Shown: piece after piece, positions 1 to 9,701 of the stretch
Position numbering within the stretch: the stretch's first letter is position 1
Layout of the letters: each line of letters opens with the position of its first letter
Source of the DNA: Clostridiales bacterium
Lineage (GTDB): Bacteria > Bacillota > Desulfotomaculia > Desulfotomaculales > VENG01
DNA length: 64,000 bases
Assembly: GCA_021736985.1 (NCBI GenBank)
Contig: JAIPEW010000012.1
Span: 1 to 64,000 of the forward strand
Direction: 5' to 3'
Program-made: the position numbers and the translations under genes
Notes under the pieces: model-generated
Seen by the model: the letters and a program-made list of their open reading frames with translations, nothing else
Told to the model about the DNA's origin: nothing
The model's database searches: none

Positions 1-1
1 C

Positions 2-76
2 ACCCTTGGTGAAGGTCACATCTTGCTAACAGATAATTGCATTGCTTCAAGTTTTATCTACCTATCAAAATGTTAA
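2..76 (+). CDS. Possible 3' end of mnmE (partial at window edge)
   Basis: An open frame runs from the window edge to a TAA at 74-76, directly before mnmG, which is where mnmE normally lies. It begins TLGE, like the LGE(V/I)TG stretch near the MnmE C-terminus, and stops about as far downstream as MnmE does. It has [10 protein letters not shown] where MnmE normally ends IFS-FCIGK, so the usual C-terminal Cys motif is altered. Only about 24 codons are visible, so this rests on position and weak similarity. It could also be a frameshifted or unrelated reading. Confidence 0.35.
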   Translation, partial: TLGEGHILLTDNCIASSFIYLSKC

Positions 77-146
77 TGGTAACAAAATTTTGAGAATGTG
101 TGAGCATATCAAAGGAAAATGGAATTATAAAGAGGGAGGTGTATCT

Positions 147-2036
147 TTGCGTTATATTGCCGGGGAATATGATGTAGCGGTGGTAGGTGCAGGTCATGCT
201 GGATGTGAAGCTGCATTAGCTGCGTCAAGGCTTGGATATAAAACACTTGTTGTAACGTTAAATTTAGATAATATTGGATTAATGCCTTGTAATCCAGCTA
301 TGGGAGGTCCAGCTAAAGGACAATTAATACGAGAAATAGATGCATTAGGTGGAGAAATCGGATTAAATACGGATAGTGCAGCAATACAAGTTCGAATGTT
401 AAATACTGCAAAAGGACCTGCTGTACATGCTCTTAGGGCGCAGGCAGATAAAATAATGTACCAGTATAATATGAAAAAAGTATTAGAAAATCAACCTAAT
501 TTATATTTAAAACAAGTACTTATAGATGGTTTAGAAATAACAAATAATAAAATATCAGGTATTATAGCTAATACTGGTGCTGTATTTAAATGTAATGCAG
601 CAGTTATTACTACGGGTACTTATTTAAGAGGAAGGATAATAATTGGCGATTTATCTTTTTCAGGCGGGCCCAGTGGACAGTTTCCTTCAGTTACTCTTGC
701 TGCTAATCTTAAAAAGTGTGGTTTAAAATTACATCGTTTTAAAACTGGTACTCCTGCCAGAGTTGATGCACGTAGTGTGAATTTTAATAAGATGCAGATT
801 CAGCCTGGTGATGAAGAAATACATAATTTTTCCTATATGACCCTTACTAAAATTAGGAATCAGGTTCCTTGCTGGTTAACTTATACTAATAAAAAAACAC
901 ATAATATTATAAAAGATAATTTAAATCGTTCTCCGTTGTTTGAGGGAAATATAGAAGGTACGGGGCCGAGATACTGTCCATCAATAGAGAGTAAAGTTGT
1001 ACGTTTTAATGATAAGCCGTCCCACCAGGTTTTTGTAGAACCGGAAGGAAATAATACAACAGAAATGTATGTACAAGGAATGTCCAGTAGTTTACCGGAA
1101 GATGTACAGTTAGAAATGCTGCGTACTATACCAGGATTAGAAAAAGTTGAAGTTATGAGAACGGGGTATGCTATTGAATATGATTATATTGATCCAACTG
1201 AATTAAAATTATCTTTGGAAACAAAAAAAATACAAGGTTTATTTACAGCAGGGCAAATAAATGGTTCTTCAGGTTATGAAGAAGCTGCAGCACAGGGAAT
1301 TATAGCAGGTATCAATACAGTGAAATATTTAAAGAATGAAGAACCTGTTGTTATAAAAAGGTCTGAAGGATATATAGGTGTATTAATTGATGATCTAATA
1401 ACTAAAGGAACAAATGAGCCTTACAGACTGCTAACTTCAAGAGCTGAATACAGGCTATTATTGAGGCAGGATAATGCTGATATAAGATTAACAGAAAAAG
1501 GTAGACAAATTGGTTTAGTATCTGAAGATAGATATAAGTATTTTATTAATAAAAAGAATAAAATTAATAAAGAAGTTGATCGTTTAAATACCGCCACAAT
1601 ACAAGTAAATGAAAAAGTTAAAGGAATATTAAAAGAATTAAACAGTTCTGATATTAAAAAACCTACTACCTTATCTGGACTTTTGAGAAGACCGGAAATT
1701 AAATATAAAGATATAATTAATGTAAAAGATGAAGATCCTGGTCTTACAAAAGATGTAACAGAGGAAGTTGAAATACAAATTAAATATGAAGGATATATAA
1801 AAAAGCAAATGTCTCAAGTAGCAAAGTTTGAAAAGTTAGAAAACAAAATAATACCCATAAATATTGACTATGAAAATATTGATGGGTTAGCAATTGAAGC
1901 AAGACAAAAATTACAAGAAGTTAAACCTGAATCTATTGGACAAGCAATGAGAATATCGGGAGTAAATCCTGCTGATATATCAATATTACTGGTGTATCTG
2001 GAACAAAAAAGGCGCGGTGAAAAAAGTGAAACCTGA
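147..2036 (+). CDS. mnmG: tRNA uridine-5-carboxymethylaminomethyl synthesis protein MnmG (GidA)
   Basis: This is the FAD-binding subunit of the MnmE-MnmG complex, which modifies U34 of tRNAs reading split codon boxes. The N-terminal Rossmann motif [17 protein letters not shown], the [17 protein letters not shown] block, [18 protein letters not shown] and the C-terminal helical domain are all family hallmarks. The open frame extends upstream to 42. The TTG at 147 is chosen because GAGGGAGG lies just before it and because it gives 629 aa, the normal length with the family's usual N-terminus. The stop overlaps the start of rsmG, so the two are translationally linked, as in many Firmicutes. Codon use is strongly AT-biased. 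Confidence 0.96.
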   Translation: MRYIAGEYDVAVVGAGHAGCEAALAASRLGYKTLVVTLNLDNIGLMPCNPAMGGPAKGQLIREIDALGGEIGLNTDSAAIQVRMLNTAKGPAVHALRAQADKIMYQYNMKKVLENQPNLYLKQVLIDGLEITNNKISGIIANTGAVFKCNAAVITTGTYLRGRIIIGDLSFSGGPSGQFPSVTLAANLKKCGLKLHRFKTGTPARVDARSVNFNKMQIQPGDEEIHNFSYMTLTKIRNQVPCWLTYTNKKTHNIIKDNLNRSPLFEGNIEGTGPRYCPSIESKVVRFNDKPSHQVFVEPEGNNTTEMYVQGMSSSLPEDVQLEMLRTIPGLEKVEVMRTGYAIEYDYIDPTELKLSLETKKIQGLFTAGQINGSSGYEEAAAQGIIAGINTVKYLKNEEPVVIKRSEGYIGVLIDDLITKGTNEPYRLLTSRAEYRLLLRQDNADIRLTEKGRQIGLVSEDRYKYFINKKNKINKEVDRLNTATIQVNEKVKGILKELNSSDIKKPTTLSGLLRRPEIKYKDIINVKDEDPGLTKDVTEEVEIQIKYEGYIKKQMSQVAKFEKLENKIIPINIDYENIDGLAIEARQKLQEVKPESIGQAMRISGVNPADISILLVYLEQKRRGEKSET

Positions 2037-2757
2037 ACCTGTTTTTAATAATTTACTAATATCTGGTGCTGAAAATATTGGTCTTAAACTTTCCAGTGAG
2101 CACTTAGAAAAATTTAATATATATTATCAATTATTAATAGAGGAAAACAAAAAAACTAATCTTACTAATTTAATTAATTCTAAAAGTGTTGCAATAAAAC
2201 ATTTTATTGACTCGTTAAGTTGTATAAGTGTAATTAATTTTAATAAGTTAAGTAACCTGGTAGATGTAGGTACAGGAGCAGGTTTTCCTGGATTGCCTTT
2301 AAAAATTATTTATCCTCATTTAAAAATATCTCTTATTGAATCTAAAAATAAAAAAGTTAATTTTTTAAATATGGTTACAGAAAAGTTATCTTTAGGGAAT
2401 GTTTTTATTTATAATAAGAGAGTAGAAGATTTAGCTAGTTTAAAACAAAATCGTGAATTATATGATATATGTGTAAGCAGGGCGGTTGCATCTTTGGAAG
2501 TGTTAAGTGAATATTGTTTACCTTTAGTAAAACCTGGAGGTATATTTACAGCACTTAAAGGCCCTGATGTGAATAATGAAATAAATAAATCTTTAAATGT
2601 TATTAAATTATTAGGTGGTAGGATAGAGAATTTATACGAATTTAAATTACCTTTTTTAGATGAAAAGAGGATTATTATTAATATTAAAAAAGTTAGTAAA
2701 ACTCCGGAAAAATATCCAAGAAAGCCAGGAATTCCAGAAAAAAGACCTTTATTATAA
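2017..2757 (+). CDS. rsmG: 16S rRNA (guanine527-N7)-methyltransferase RsmG (GidB)
   Basis: This is an SAM-dependent methyltransferase that makes m7G527 in 16S rRNA. The product is 246 aa, close to the family's usual length of about 240. The SAM-binding motif [16 protein letters not shown] and the later [10 protein letters not shown] and GGIFTALKG blocks are diagnostic. The chosen GTG at 2017 overlaps the mnmG 3' end by 20 bp. A second in-frame GTG lies at 2026, and neither has a strong Shine-Dalgarno, which suggests translational coupling to mnmG. The place between mnmG and soj-parB is typical of the Gram-positive origin region. Confidence 0.95.
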   Translation: MKKVKPEPVFNNLLISGAENIGLKLSSEHLEKFNIYYQLLIEENKKTNLTNLINSKSVAIKHFIDSLSCISVINFNKLSNLVDVGTGAGFPGLPLKIIYPHLKISLIESKNKKVNFLNMVTEKLSLGNVFIYNKRVEDLASLKQNRELYDICVSRAVASLEVLSEYCLPLVKPGGIFTALKGPDVNNEINKSLNVIKLLGGRIENLYEFKLPFLDEKRIIINIKKVSKTPEKYPRKPGIPEKRPLL

Positions 2758-2872
2758 ATATTTTTATTATAAATAAATAAATTAAATAATTACTGCAGGA
2801 CTTAATGTGCTTTATGTGGAATTATTTTTTTTTGTAAATCCCTATTATTACTATTTTGTGAGGTGCTTATTA

Positions 2873-3634
2873 TTGGGAAAAATAATTGCAATTGCTAACC
2901 AGAAAGGGGGAGTTGGTAAAACTACCTCAGCTATAAATGTTGCTGCCTGGCTATCTTTTATGAAATACAAGGTGTTACTGGTTGATATTGATTCTCAAGG
3001 TAATGCCACTAGCGGAATTGGTATTAATAAAAAAAACTTGGATTATTCAATTTACAATGTAATTATAGAAAATATACCTGCCGAAAAAGTGATTTTAAAT
3101 AAAGTAATTAATGAACTAGATGTTTTACCAGCTAATATTGAATTAGCTGGTGCAGAAATTGAATTAGTAAATTATAATAATAGGGAATGTGTTTTAAAAA
3201 ATTCATTAAGAAGTATTACAGATAAGTATAGTTATATAATAATTGATTGTCCACCTTCTTTAGGATTGTTAACTATTAATTCACTTGCTGCTGCTAATTC
3301 TGTTTTAATACCTATTCAGTGTGAGTATTATGCATTAGAAGGTTTAAGTCAACTCATGAATACAATAAAATTAGTTCAGCAAGGCATTAACAGAAATCTT
3401 AAATTACATGGTGTAGTTTTAACTATGTTTGACGGTAGAACAAATCTATCTATACAAGTAGTCGATGAAGTTAAAAAATTTTTTAAGGGTCATATTTATC
3501 GAAATGTAATACCTCGTAATGTAAGATTAAGCGAAGCACCTAGTCATGGTAAACCTATTATGATGTATGATAAGAAATCACGTGGTTCTGAAGTTTACCA
3601 GGAACTTACTAAGGAAGTGATTGGTCTTGACTAG
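2873..3634 (+). CDS. soj: Chromosome-partitioning ATPase ParA/Soj
   Basis: This is a Walker-type ATPase that acts with ParB on origin segregation and, in Bacillus, on DnaA control. The deviant Walker A sequence [11 protein letters not shown] sits at the N-terminus, followed by [12 protein letters not shown] and [13 protein letters not shown]. The open frame extends upstream to 2807, but that part encodes an unlikely Phe/Tyr-rich stretch. TTG at 2873 has GAGGTG seven bases upstream and gives 253 aa, the usual Soj length. The gene overlaps parB by 8 bp, so the two are co-translated. Confidence 0.95.
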   Translation: MGKIIAIANQKGGVGKTTSAINVAAWLSFMKYKVLLVDIDSQGNATSGIGINKKNLDYSIYNVIIENIPAEKVILNKVINELDVLPANIELAGAEIELVNYNNRECVLKNSLRSITDKYSYIIIDCPPSLGLLTINSLAAANSVLIPIQCEYYALEGLSQLMNTIKLVQQGINRNLKLHGVVLTMFDGRTNLSIQVVDEVKKFFKGHIYRNVIPRNVRLSEAPSHGKPIMMYDKKSRGSEVYQELTKEVIGLD

Positions 3635-4511
3635 TAAAAAAAGAGGTTTAGGTAAGGGATTAGAAGCATTAATTCCTATGGATAATGAAGATAAAAATAC
3701 TGAAGATGAGTTAATAAAAGTCAATATAGATGATATTATACCTAATCCAGAGCAACCTAGAAAAAATATGGATAATGAAAAATTTAAAGAATTAATAGAT
3801 TCAATTAAGGAACATGGAGTAGTTCAACCTGTAGTAGTAAGACCAATTGATGAAAATAAATATGAATTAATTGCTGGTGAGAGGCGCTGGAGGGCTTGTA
3901 AAGAGCTTTCTAAGCAAGAAATACCTGCTATTAAAAAAAATTATACTGACCTTGAGGCGTCGGCTATAGCATTAATTGAGAATATACAAAGGGAAAATTT
4001 AAATGCGCTGGAAGAAGCTCAAGCTTACGATAGGTTAATGAGCGAGTTTGAATTAACACAAGATGATGTATCAAAAAGATTAGGAAAAAGCAGACCTTTT
4101 ATTGCTAATATGGTAAGATTATTAAATCTTCCAGATGAAATTAAGGATATGCTTAAAGATGGTTCACTTACAGCTGGACATGCAAGAACTTTAATTTCTT
4201 TAAAAGATAAAAATTTACAATTAGCTGCGGCATTGAAAATTATAAAGAGAAACTTGAACGTTCGTCAAACAGAGGATATGATAAAAAAATTACTACAAAA
4301 AGATAATAATTCTACTAATTTAAATAATAAAAAAGATGAAAGTGTTTTAAATTTAGAAAACACAATTGGAAAATCTTTAAATGCACCTGTAGCTATAAAC
4401 AAAGAAAAAAAAGGAAAAGGTAAAATTGTTATTAAATTTTCTAACAAGGATCATTTTGATAAAATAGTAGAGTTATTATCCATAAGCGATGTTTCACGTG
4501 AAACAACTTAA
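3627..4511 (+). CDS. parB: Chromosome-partitioning protein ParB/Spo0J
   Basis: This is the centromere-binding CTPase of the ParABS system. Visible are the N-terminal [12 protein letters not shown] box that contacts ParA, the ParB/Srx region with IPNPEQPRK and [11 protein letters not shown] (CTP-binding GERR), the [17 protein letters not shown] block, and an HTH around [15 protein letters not shown]. The frame is open from TTG 3621. TTG 3627 fits AAGGAAG at 3611-3617 better and gives 294 aa. A perfect parS site lies within the last codons of the gene. The C-terminal linker is Lys/Asn-rich, in keeping with the AT-rich locus. Confidence 0.95.
   Translation: MTSKKRGLGKGLEALIPMDNEDKNTEDELIKVNIDDIIPNPEQPRKNMDNEKFKELIDSIKEHGVVQPVVVRPIDENKYELIAGERRWRACKELSKQEIPAIKKNYTDLEASAIALIENIQRENLNALEEAQAYDRLMSEFELTQDDVSKRLGKSRPFIANMVRLLNLPDEIKDMLKDGSLTAGHARTLISLKDKNLQLAAALKIIKRNLNVRQTEDMIKKLLQKDNNSTNLNNKKDESVLNLENTIGKSLNAPVAINKEKKGKGKIVIKFSNKDHFDKIVELLSISDVSRETT
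4490..4505. promoter_or_regulatory. parS centromere site
   Basis: The 16-bp palindrome TGTTTCACGTGAAACA matches the bacterial parS consensus TGTTNCACGTGAAACA exactly. It lies inside the 3' end of parB, as one of the Bacillus subtilis sites lies inside spo0J. Confidence 0.93.
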
Positions 4512-4528
4512 TAAAGGATGAGTTTAAT

Positions 4529-5227
4529 TTGACTGGGACAGTTGTAAATGTAATAGCTATTGCAGTAGGAGTGGGTTTAGGTAGTTTATTTAAAAAGAGG
4601 ATAAAAGAAACAGTTAAAACTACAATAATGCAGGGATTAGGACTGTCAGTATTATTAATTGGTTTACAAATGGCACTCCAAACTGAGCAAATAATACTGG
4701 TTATATTGAGCCTGGTAATCGGAGGAATAATAGGTGAGTTGCTTGATATAGAGGAAAAATTAAATAATTTAGGCGAAGTGTTAGAAAAAATAACCGGGGA
4801 ACAGGGCGGCAGTGTAATAAATGCTTTTGTAAGCACAAGTCTAATTTATTGTGTTGGAGCTATGGCTATCATTGGCGCAGTTGAAGATGGTTTAAATAAT
4901 AATCCGCAGATATTATTTGCAAAATCAATTTTAGATGGGACAACAGCTGTGTTTTTTACATCAACAATGGGATTTGGAGTTATTTTCTCAGCATTAAGCG
5001 TGTTAATATACCAGGGGAGTATTACACTATTAGCAGTATATATAAAAGATTTTTTAACACCAGCTGTTACCGCTGAAATAACAGCTACAGGAGGAATTTT
5101 AATAGTTGGAATTGCTTTGAATTTATTAAATATAAAACAAGTAAAAATCGGTAATTTATTACCCTCAGTTTTTGTGGTTTTAATTTTAACATATTATTTT
5201 AAAAATTATATAGATATTTTAATATAA
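4529..5227 (+). CDS. DUF554 family membrane protein
   Basis: This integral membrane protein of 232 aa is made mostly of hydrophobic helices, with GVGLGSLFKKR near the N-terminus and GGIIGELLDIEEKLNNLGE in the middle. It matches the DUF554 (YdfK-like) family, whose function is unknown and for which a transporter role is only suggested. The start is TTG 4529, with AAAGGATGAG upstream. It follows parB by 17 bp and is probably the last gene of the mnmG-rsmG-soj-parB unit, because a strong terminator hairpin begins within its stop codon region. Confidence 0.85.
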   Translation: MTGTVVNVIAIAVGVGLGSLFKKRIKETVKTTIMQGLGLSVLLIGLQMALQTEQIILVILSLVIGGIIGELLDIEEKLNNLGEVLEKITGEQGGSVINAFVSTSLIYCVGAMAIIGAVEDGLNNNPQILFAKSILDGTTAVFFTSTMGFGVIFSALSVLIYQGSITLLAVYIKDFLTPAVTAEITATGGILIVGIALNLLNIKQVKIGNLLPSVFVVLILTYYFKNYIDILI

Positions 5228-5270
5228 AAGTAACCGGTAATCTATATGAATTGCCGGTTACTTTTATATT
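5221..5270. terminator. Perfect 17-bp hairpin terminator after the DUF554 gene
   Basis: Arms 5221-5237 and 5254-5270 are exact reverse complements, with A- and T-rich outer ends, so the structure can terminate in both directions. The first arm includes the stop codon of the DUF554 gene. Confidence 0.85.
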
Positions 5271-5300
5271 AAAATACTCAACTTTCTCACTTTAGTAATA

Positions 5301-5483
5301 ATGTTGAACTCGGAATTGAGTTTAAGGGCTGTTTATTTGATATGCTCATTAGTTACATTACTATTGTCTTTAGCCGATATCTGGTTCTTGAGTGGGAACG
5401 CAGGTAAAACCGAGATGATAGGTCTTTGGGTGGTTTGTTTTTTATATGTTGTGATGATGTTAAAGATATTGACATCAAGTTAG
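5301..5483 (+). CDS. Small two-helix membrane protein, unknown
   Basis: A 60-aa reading frame with two hydrophobic segments (about residues 8-30 and 40-57) separated by a short polar loop. I recognise no family. There is no convincing Shine-Dalgarno before the ATG. In favour of a real gene, it sits between two strong terminators and its stop codon falls inside the downstream hairpin, an arrangement typical of short monocistronic genes. It could also be a decayed gene. Confidence 0.4.
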   Translation: MLNSELSLRAVYLICSLVTLLLSLADIWFLSGNAGKTEMIGLWVVCFLYVVMMLKILTSS

Positions 5484-5512
5484 CATTAAGGCAATTAATG
5501 CTAACTTGTTTT
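5476..5512 (+). terminator. Rho-independent terminator
   Basis: 14-bp perfect arms at 5476-5489 and 5495-5508 with a 5-nt loop are followed by TTTT. The first arm overlaps the end of the small membrane ORF. Confidence 0.8.
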
Positions 5513-5810
5513 AGGCGTTACTAAAAAACAAAAAAGTAAAGAATAAACAGAAATTATTTGTCAACTGCAGGAATGGATTGATGGTTTACCCGTTTATATC
5601 AAGGATTTATTGCCTGATTTGGGCTGCGAAAGTTGAGTAAAATTTAGTTCTATTATGTTTTTAAATTGGACTACTAAAATATTTTTTTAGTAGGGTCAGA
5701 AAATTTCGGCGGGTAGTGAGATACTGAATATATATGCTAGCTTAAAAGTGAAAAAATTTAATTTTATATTTTGAGTAGATATCTATTGGTTATTTGTTTT
5801 ATAAAATTAT
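5484..5810. other. Intergenic stretch without a recognisable gene
   Basis: This AT-rich stretch lies between the terminator hairpin and the 3' end of larC on the other strand. A 29-codon open stretch at 5547-5636 has protein-like composition (WIDGLPVYIKDLLPDLG) but no start codon. It may be a gene remnant. Nothing else is apparent. Confidence 0.5.
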
Positions 5811-6986
5811 TTAGATGTAGTCTTTGCTTTTTTCTAATACTTCCCTGTAAATTTTACTAATAGGCAAGTTGTATTTTTGGGCAGCTGCTTTACAATCTTC
5901 ATATTCAGGTGTAGTTTGAACAGCGTTATTATTTTCTGGCATATAGCCCGTTTTTAATCTAATGTTTCCGTATATAGTTGGTATGTTTATTAATTTTCTG
6001 CTTAGAATTTTCCGTGTTTCTTTTCTGCACCTTATGCCAAGTGTGGTTGATTCATTAAATAATATTTGCTGTAAAGATTCTTTGTTATTATAAAAACATA
6101 ATAATTTTATTTGAATTCCAGGCCTTCCTTTTTTCATTAGTATATTTTGAAAATATACATCTAGTGCGCCGGCATTTAAGAGTTTTTCTTGTAAATACGG
6201 GAAAAACTCGGGATTCATATCATCGATGTTACATTCTAAAATATATATTTCTTCTGTATTTTTTGTATTGCTATAATTTTTTTTACCTATTATTGTTCTA
6301 AGGGTATTAGGATTTCCAGTATCTTTGCTGCCGATTCCATATCCTATATGTTGAATTTCTAGCTCAATAGATTGAATGCTTTTGTTTATTAGGGTTTTTA
6401 AAATTGCAGCGCCTGTAGGTGTTGTTAATTCACCATTTCCACTAAAACTTACTGGAAAACCTTTTATTAATTCTGCAGTAGCAGGAGCAGGTACTGGTAA
6501 TATGCCGTGATCGCAGGTTATATAACCGCTGCCTAATGAGACTGTATTACAATATATTTTATCAGGTTTTATTGTGTTTACAGCAATTGCTGCCCCTACA
6601 ATATCCAGTATTGAATCAACTGCTCCAACTTCATGAAAATGTATTTTATTTATATCTGTATTATGAACTTTAGCTTCAGCCCGGGCTAAATTATAAAAAA
6701 TATTTAATGATAAATCTTTTATGTCATTACTTAAACGGCTTTGTTTTATAATATTTTGAATATCATCAAGATTCCTGTGTGGATGGTCTTTGTTTGTATG
6801 AAAGGCTATTTTTTTTCCAGAAATACCGTAACTGGTAGTTTTATTAATAGATACACTGTAACCGGGTAGGTTAAGAAGATATAAATTATTTAGCAACTTA
6901 TTTTCATCTAGTCCTGCGTCTAGTAATGCTGATAAAAACATGTCACCGCTAATACCTGAAAAACAATCAATAAATAGTATTTTCAT
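5811..6986 (-). CDS. larC: Nickel-pincer cofactor biosynthesis protein LarC
   Basis: LarC is the CTP-dependent nickel insertase that completes the nickel-pincer nucleotide cofactor of lactate racemase and related enzymes. The 391-aa product starts with FIDCFSGISGDMFLSALLDAG and contains HFHEVGAVDSILDIVG, PVPAPATAELIKG and the C-terminal LECNIDDMNPEFFPYL block, all LarC (former DUF111) signatures. In Lactobacillus the gene needs a programmed frameshift, but here it is one continuous frame. No larA, larB or larE is nearby. Only a weak Shine-Dalgarno (CCAGG) precedes the ATG. Confidence 0.93.
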   Translation of the reverse strand: MKILFIDCFSGISGDMFLSALLDAGLDENKLLNNLYLLNLPGYSVSINKTTSYGISGKKIAFHTNKDHPHRNLDDIQNIIKQSRLSNDIKDLSLNIFYNLARAEAKVHNTDINKIHFHEVGAVDSILDIVGAAIAVNTIKPDKIYCNTVSLGSGYITCDHGILPVPAPATAELIKGFPVSFSGNGELTTPTGAAILKTLINKSIQSIELEIQHIGYGIGSKDTGNPNTLRTIIGKKNYSNTKNTEEIYILECNIDDMNPEFFPYLQEKLLNAGALDVYFQNILMKKGRPGIQIKLLCFYNNKESLQQILFNESTTLGIRCRKETRKILSRKLINIPTIYGNIRLKTGYMPENNNAVQTTPEYEDCKAAAQKYNLPISKIYREVLEKSKDYI

Positions 6987-7233
6987 ATAATTGCCTGGTT
7001 TTTATTAGTTGTATACTAAAAATTAAATATGATTACACATTTTAGCGTATAGCGTAAACTATTGATCTTGTATAACAGAACCAGGTTTTCCTCCTTTTTT
7101 TATAAGTTAAACATGTCCCTGTGGGATAAAATTGCATTTGAATATATTAATTATATCTCTTGATTTTCCAAATCTCTATATTTATAAAAAATAAATTTAA
7201 AAGAAGCTTTTTAATTTTATTTTTTATGAGATA

Positions 7234-7971
7234 TTATACAGCAATTTTTTGTTGTACCAGGTTGTAGAAATTTTTCTTTTCTTCTATATTATTAAAAGCT
7301 CTTGCTGGAATTAATAAGCCTAATCCCGGTGTAAAATAAAAAATAATGTCATTATCATATTCTTGTATGCTTATATTGTTGTTCCATTTGGTAAAAGAAT
7401 CTTTTTTATTGGTTATCATTCTTATACCATCGTTGTAAAGAATGATAGTTCTTTCTTTTTTTGCGTCTGGATTTTTATAATAATATATTGATAGATATTT
7501 TCTTTTTTTTAGACAATTAATTAAGTATGAGAAAAGCATAGTTAAAAAAAAGCTTATAAAAAAATTTATTATAATGTGAGTTGAGAATAACAGTGCAAGT
7601 ATAGAATTGAATAAAAAAAACCCTGCTGCCAACGTTATTAAATTAAATTTTTTGTATTTCTTATTTGTTTTTTCATTAAAATTAAAAAATTTTAATATAT
7701 CTGTTTTAGTAAGAATAAAAGTAATTTTTATGATTGGATTTTGATTGCTGGGGGATTCATTTTTAGTCTCAATTTTGTTATTTAATGGTGTCGGTAATAA
7801 ATTAAGTGCAGCAAATATAAAACATATAGCACTGGTTAGGTAAAAATAAAAATAAAAATTATCGCTGCTGGCAAAAATTAGCTTAAGTGTTTCAATACCA
7901 AGCTGGATAATACTAAAAGAAAAAAACAGAATAAGTACAGCATTTAATATTTTAACAGTTACTTTGCTCAA
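7234..7971 (-). CDS. Membrane protein with YcxB-like C-terminal domain
   Basis: The 245-aa product has two hydrophobic helices at the N-terminus, a Lys/Asn-rich linker, two more helices around residues 110-150, and a cytoplasmic domain of about 80 residues. That domain (YYKNPDAKKERTIILYNDG to FYFTPGLGLLIPARAF) resembles the YcxB-like family of unknown function. The start codon is TTG, with GGAGG nine bases upstream (complement of 7981-7985), which fixes the start well. The gene stands alone, and its upstream side is filled with repeats. The function is not known. Confidence 0.7.
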   Translation of the reverse strand: MSKVTVKILNAVLILFFSFSIIQLGIETLKLIFASSDNFYFYFYLTSAICFIFAALNLLPTPLNNKIETKNESPSNQNPIIKITFILTKTDILKFFNFNEKTNKKYKKFNLITLAAGFFLFNSILALLFSTHIIINFFISFFLTMLFSYLINCLKKRKYLSIYYYKNPDAKKERTIILYNDGIRMITNKKDSFTKWNNNISIQEYDNDIIFYFTPGLGLLIPARAFNNIEEKKNFYNLVQQKIAV

Positions 7972-8011
7972 AATATCTTACCTCCGTAAAAAGTGAAAAA
8001 CTAATGTTTCT

Positions 8012-8145
8012 GTTTAAACCCCATGCTCCATGGCCCATAATAAAATATGAAAACTCTTTTGACAGGTAGCTGGGGGGTAATGCCGGACGTATTTTTACTG
8101 GGAACAGAAAAAGTGTTTTAGTGTAACGCATTGCGATATTACGCA
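8012..8145 (-). repeat. Intergenic repeat, copy 1 (core type iii, tail truncated)
   Basis: The head begins near GTTTAAACCCCATGC and contains TATGAAAACTCTTTTGACAG, as in the other copies. The inner part shares a CCCAGTAAAAATACGTCC block (on the reverse strand) with copy 8. It is cut off by the head of copy 2, which makes this the first unit of a tandem array of three. Confidence 0.7.
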
Positions 8146-8393
8146 GTAAAACTCCCGATCCTCTGGCTCACAACGTAGTATAAAAACTCTTCTTACAGCT
8201 GGGTGGAGGGCCGGGGCAAAGGGTAGAGGTGAGAAAAAGAAAAAGCCTACGCAGCAGACTTCTTCAAATTGTCACACATCTCACTTCACAAATGACGAGC
8301 TAAGGAGTGTACCCAGACTCCGTTATCTTCCGAAAATCTACCGGCCCTTTTAATTTATTCTGTGTTAAATGCTATAGCCTTTTAGAGAGTTTT
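8146..8393 (-). repeat. Intergenic repeat, copy 2 (core type ii)
   Basis: The head AAAACTCCCGATCCTCTGGC, then CTCACAACG and ACAGCTGGGTGGAGGGCCGG, are followed by the type ii core (GGCAAAGGGTAGAGGTGAGA, later CACAAATGACGAGC) and a tail that includes TACCGGCCC. It is in inverted orientation relative to copies 9 and 10, which carry the same core. Confidence 0.8.
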
Positions 8394-8604
8394 TAAATTA
8401 AATGCCCACGATCCTCTGGCTCACAACGGAAAATGAAAACCTTTCATTTTCCGTGTAAAGACTGGTGGTACTCGGAGCGGACGTACAGAGGCGCATTCAT
8501 AGAGCGAATGAGGCCGAGGAAGAGCGCCGGTGCATGTCTGAGCGACCGGAGGGAGCGGAGAGTACCACCAGTCTAACAAAAACTAGAGTTTCCAGATTAA
8601 AATT
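8394..8604 (-). repeat. Intergenic repeat, copy 3 (palindromic core type iv)
   Basis: The same head (CCCACGATCCTCTGGCTCAC) is followed by a hairpin of 12-bp arms (8427-8438 with 8442-8453) and then by a different core. That core is bounded by perfect 15-bp inverted arms at 8459-8473 and 8560-8574 (AGACTGGTGGTACTC and its complement). The tail (CTAGAGTTTCCAGATTAAAA) matches the shared tail. Confidence 0.8.
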
Positions 8605-8774
8605 TTATCTTTTACTATATAAAAAATCAAGGAAGTAAAATTGCAGTTCTATTTTGGAGAGAGATATTTAGCAGGATTATTATTTCAAAATAGATATAAA
8701 ACATCAGTTTTAAAAAAGCTGAATAAAAAAAATATTATTGTCACAAGTTAAGGAAAAAATATGGAGGTTAAGTA

Positions 8775-9008
8775 ATGATAAAAAATATTGCAGTTGATGA
8801 GTCACTTGAAAATATTCAATCTACATTAAAAGATGAAGGATATAATGTTCTTAAAGCTGCTGATTATAAATCAGCAGATGCGGTTATAGTGACAGGCTTA
8901 AATAATAATGTAATGGATATGCAAAGCACAAGTACTAAAGCACCTGTTATTGAAACAACCGGGAAAAGTGAGCAGCAGATACTGAAGGAATTGAAAAATT
9001 TTTTGTAA
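8775..9008 (+). CDS. UPF0180 (YkuS) family protein
   Basis: This small protein of 77 aa has the family pattern: IAVDESLENIQSTLKDEGY at the N-terminus, then DAVIVTGLNNNVMDMQ and STKAPVIETTG. The fold is conserved in spore-forming Firmicutes (YkuS in Bacillus), and no function is established. ATG 8775 has GGAGG 8-9 bases upstream. It is monocistronic, since repeats lie upstream and a strong bidirectional terminator lies downstream. Confidence 0.88.
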   Translation: MIKNIAVDESLENIQSTLKDEGYNVLKAADYKSADAVIVTGLNNNVMDMQSTSTKAPVIETTGKSEQQILKELKNFL

Positions 9009-9044
9009 AAATCTATGGTTTGCCCTTTAAATAATAAGAAATAC

Positions 9045-9082
9045 CTAAAAAGCCCCGGAGTTGTAGATCCGGGGCTTTTTAG
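9045..9082. terminator. Bidirectional terminator between ykuS-like gene and yyaC
   Basis: 15-bp perfect arms at 9045-9059 and 9068-9082 contain AGCCCCGGA, with A and T runs on both sides. The structure serves the converging genes. Confidence 0.92.
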
Positions 9083-9090
9083 ATAAAAAT

Positions 9091-9687
9091 TTATACTGTG
9101 CTTGCCTTAACTTGAGATAAGTTATTAGAACAAAATTTAAGTCCTTCAACTATTGTGTCAGCAATTTTCATAACTAAGTTTAAGCGAGTATTTTGAAGCA
9201 CTAAATACTCCATAAAGCCGCTTACATTTACTATACCAGTTATATGCAAATCTCCTATAAAAGGCAAATCTTTGTTAACTCCTGCTCCAGGCCGTAACGA
9301 GCCTGTTCCTATGTTTATACAACCTACATGATCAATGCTTCCTAAACAAGCATCTAAAGCGATAATGAATGGATTATCAGATATATTATATATTTCTTCC
9401 AGTGTATTTTTTATATTACCGGCATGGACTGGATAATCCAAAGTTCCGTAAACCTTAAAAAATTCTTGACTTGATGAAGTGATTTTTGTGCCAATCAGTG
9501 GGCCCATGCAATCGCCGGTAGATCGATCAGTACCAATACATAGTAATATCACATCACTAAATTTTGAGATATTATTATAATTTAAAGTTTTACTCAGATC
9601 ATTACCAAATTCACTGGCGGCAGCAGGGTTATCTATGTGTATTTTTGTATTATTAGCACAAGGCGGATCCATATTAAAAGTTTTCAT
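9091..9687 (-). CDS. yyaC: Sporulation protein YyaC (spore protease-like, DUF1256)
   Basis: The 198-aa product carries ILLCIGTDRSTGDCMGPLIG, YPVHAGNIKNTLEEI, ALDACLGS and GAGVNKDLPFIGDLHITG. These are the signature of YyaC, a relative of the germination protease GPR in which Asp residues of the CIGTDRSTGD motif would be catalytic. It is expressed in the forespore in Bacillus. In Bacillus yyaC lies near soj-spo0J, and it lies close here too. The start ATG has GGGAGG upstream (complement of 9693-9699). It supports endospore formation by the host. Confidence 0.9.
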   Translation of the reverse strand: MKTFNMDPPCANNTKIHIDNPAAASEFGNDLSKTLNYNNISKFSDVILLCIGTDRSTGDCMGPLIGTKITSSSQEFFKVYGTLDYPVHAGNIKNTLEEIYNISDNPFIIALDACLGSIDHVGCINIGTGSLRPGAGVNKDLPFIGDLHITGIVNVSGFMEYLVLQNTRLNLVMKIADTIVEGLKFCSNNLSQVKASTV

Positions 9688-9701
9688 TTTTTATCCTCCC
9701 T

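Noticed and set aside
4441-4836. Minus-strand open frame across parS and the DUF554 gene
   Set aside because: Shadow frame that crosses the parB-DUF554 junction, with no ribosome-binding site or recognisable family.
6987-7233. RNA gene or small ORF between larC and the YcxB-like gene
   Set aside because: The 247 bp are AT-rich, with no convincing hairpin, start signal or conserved motif.
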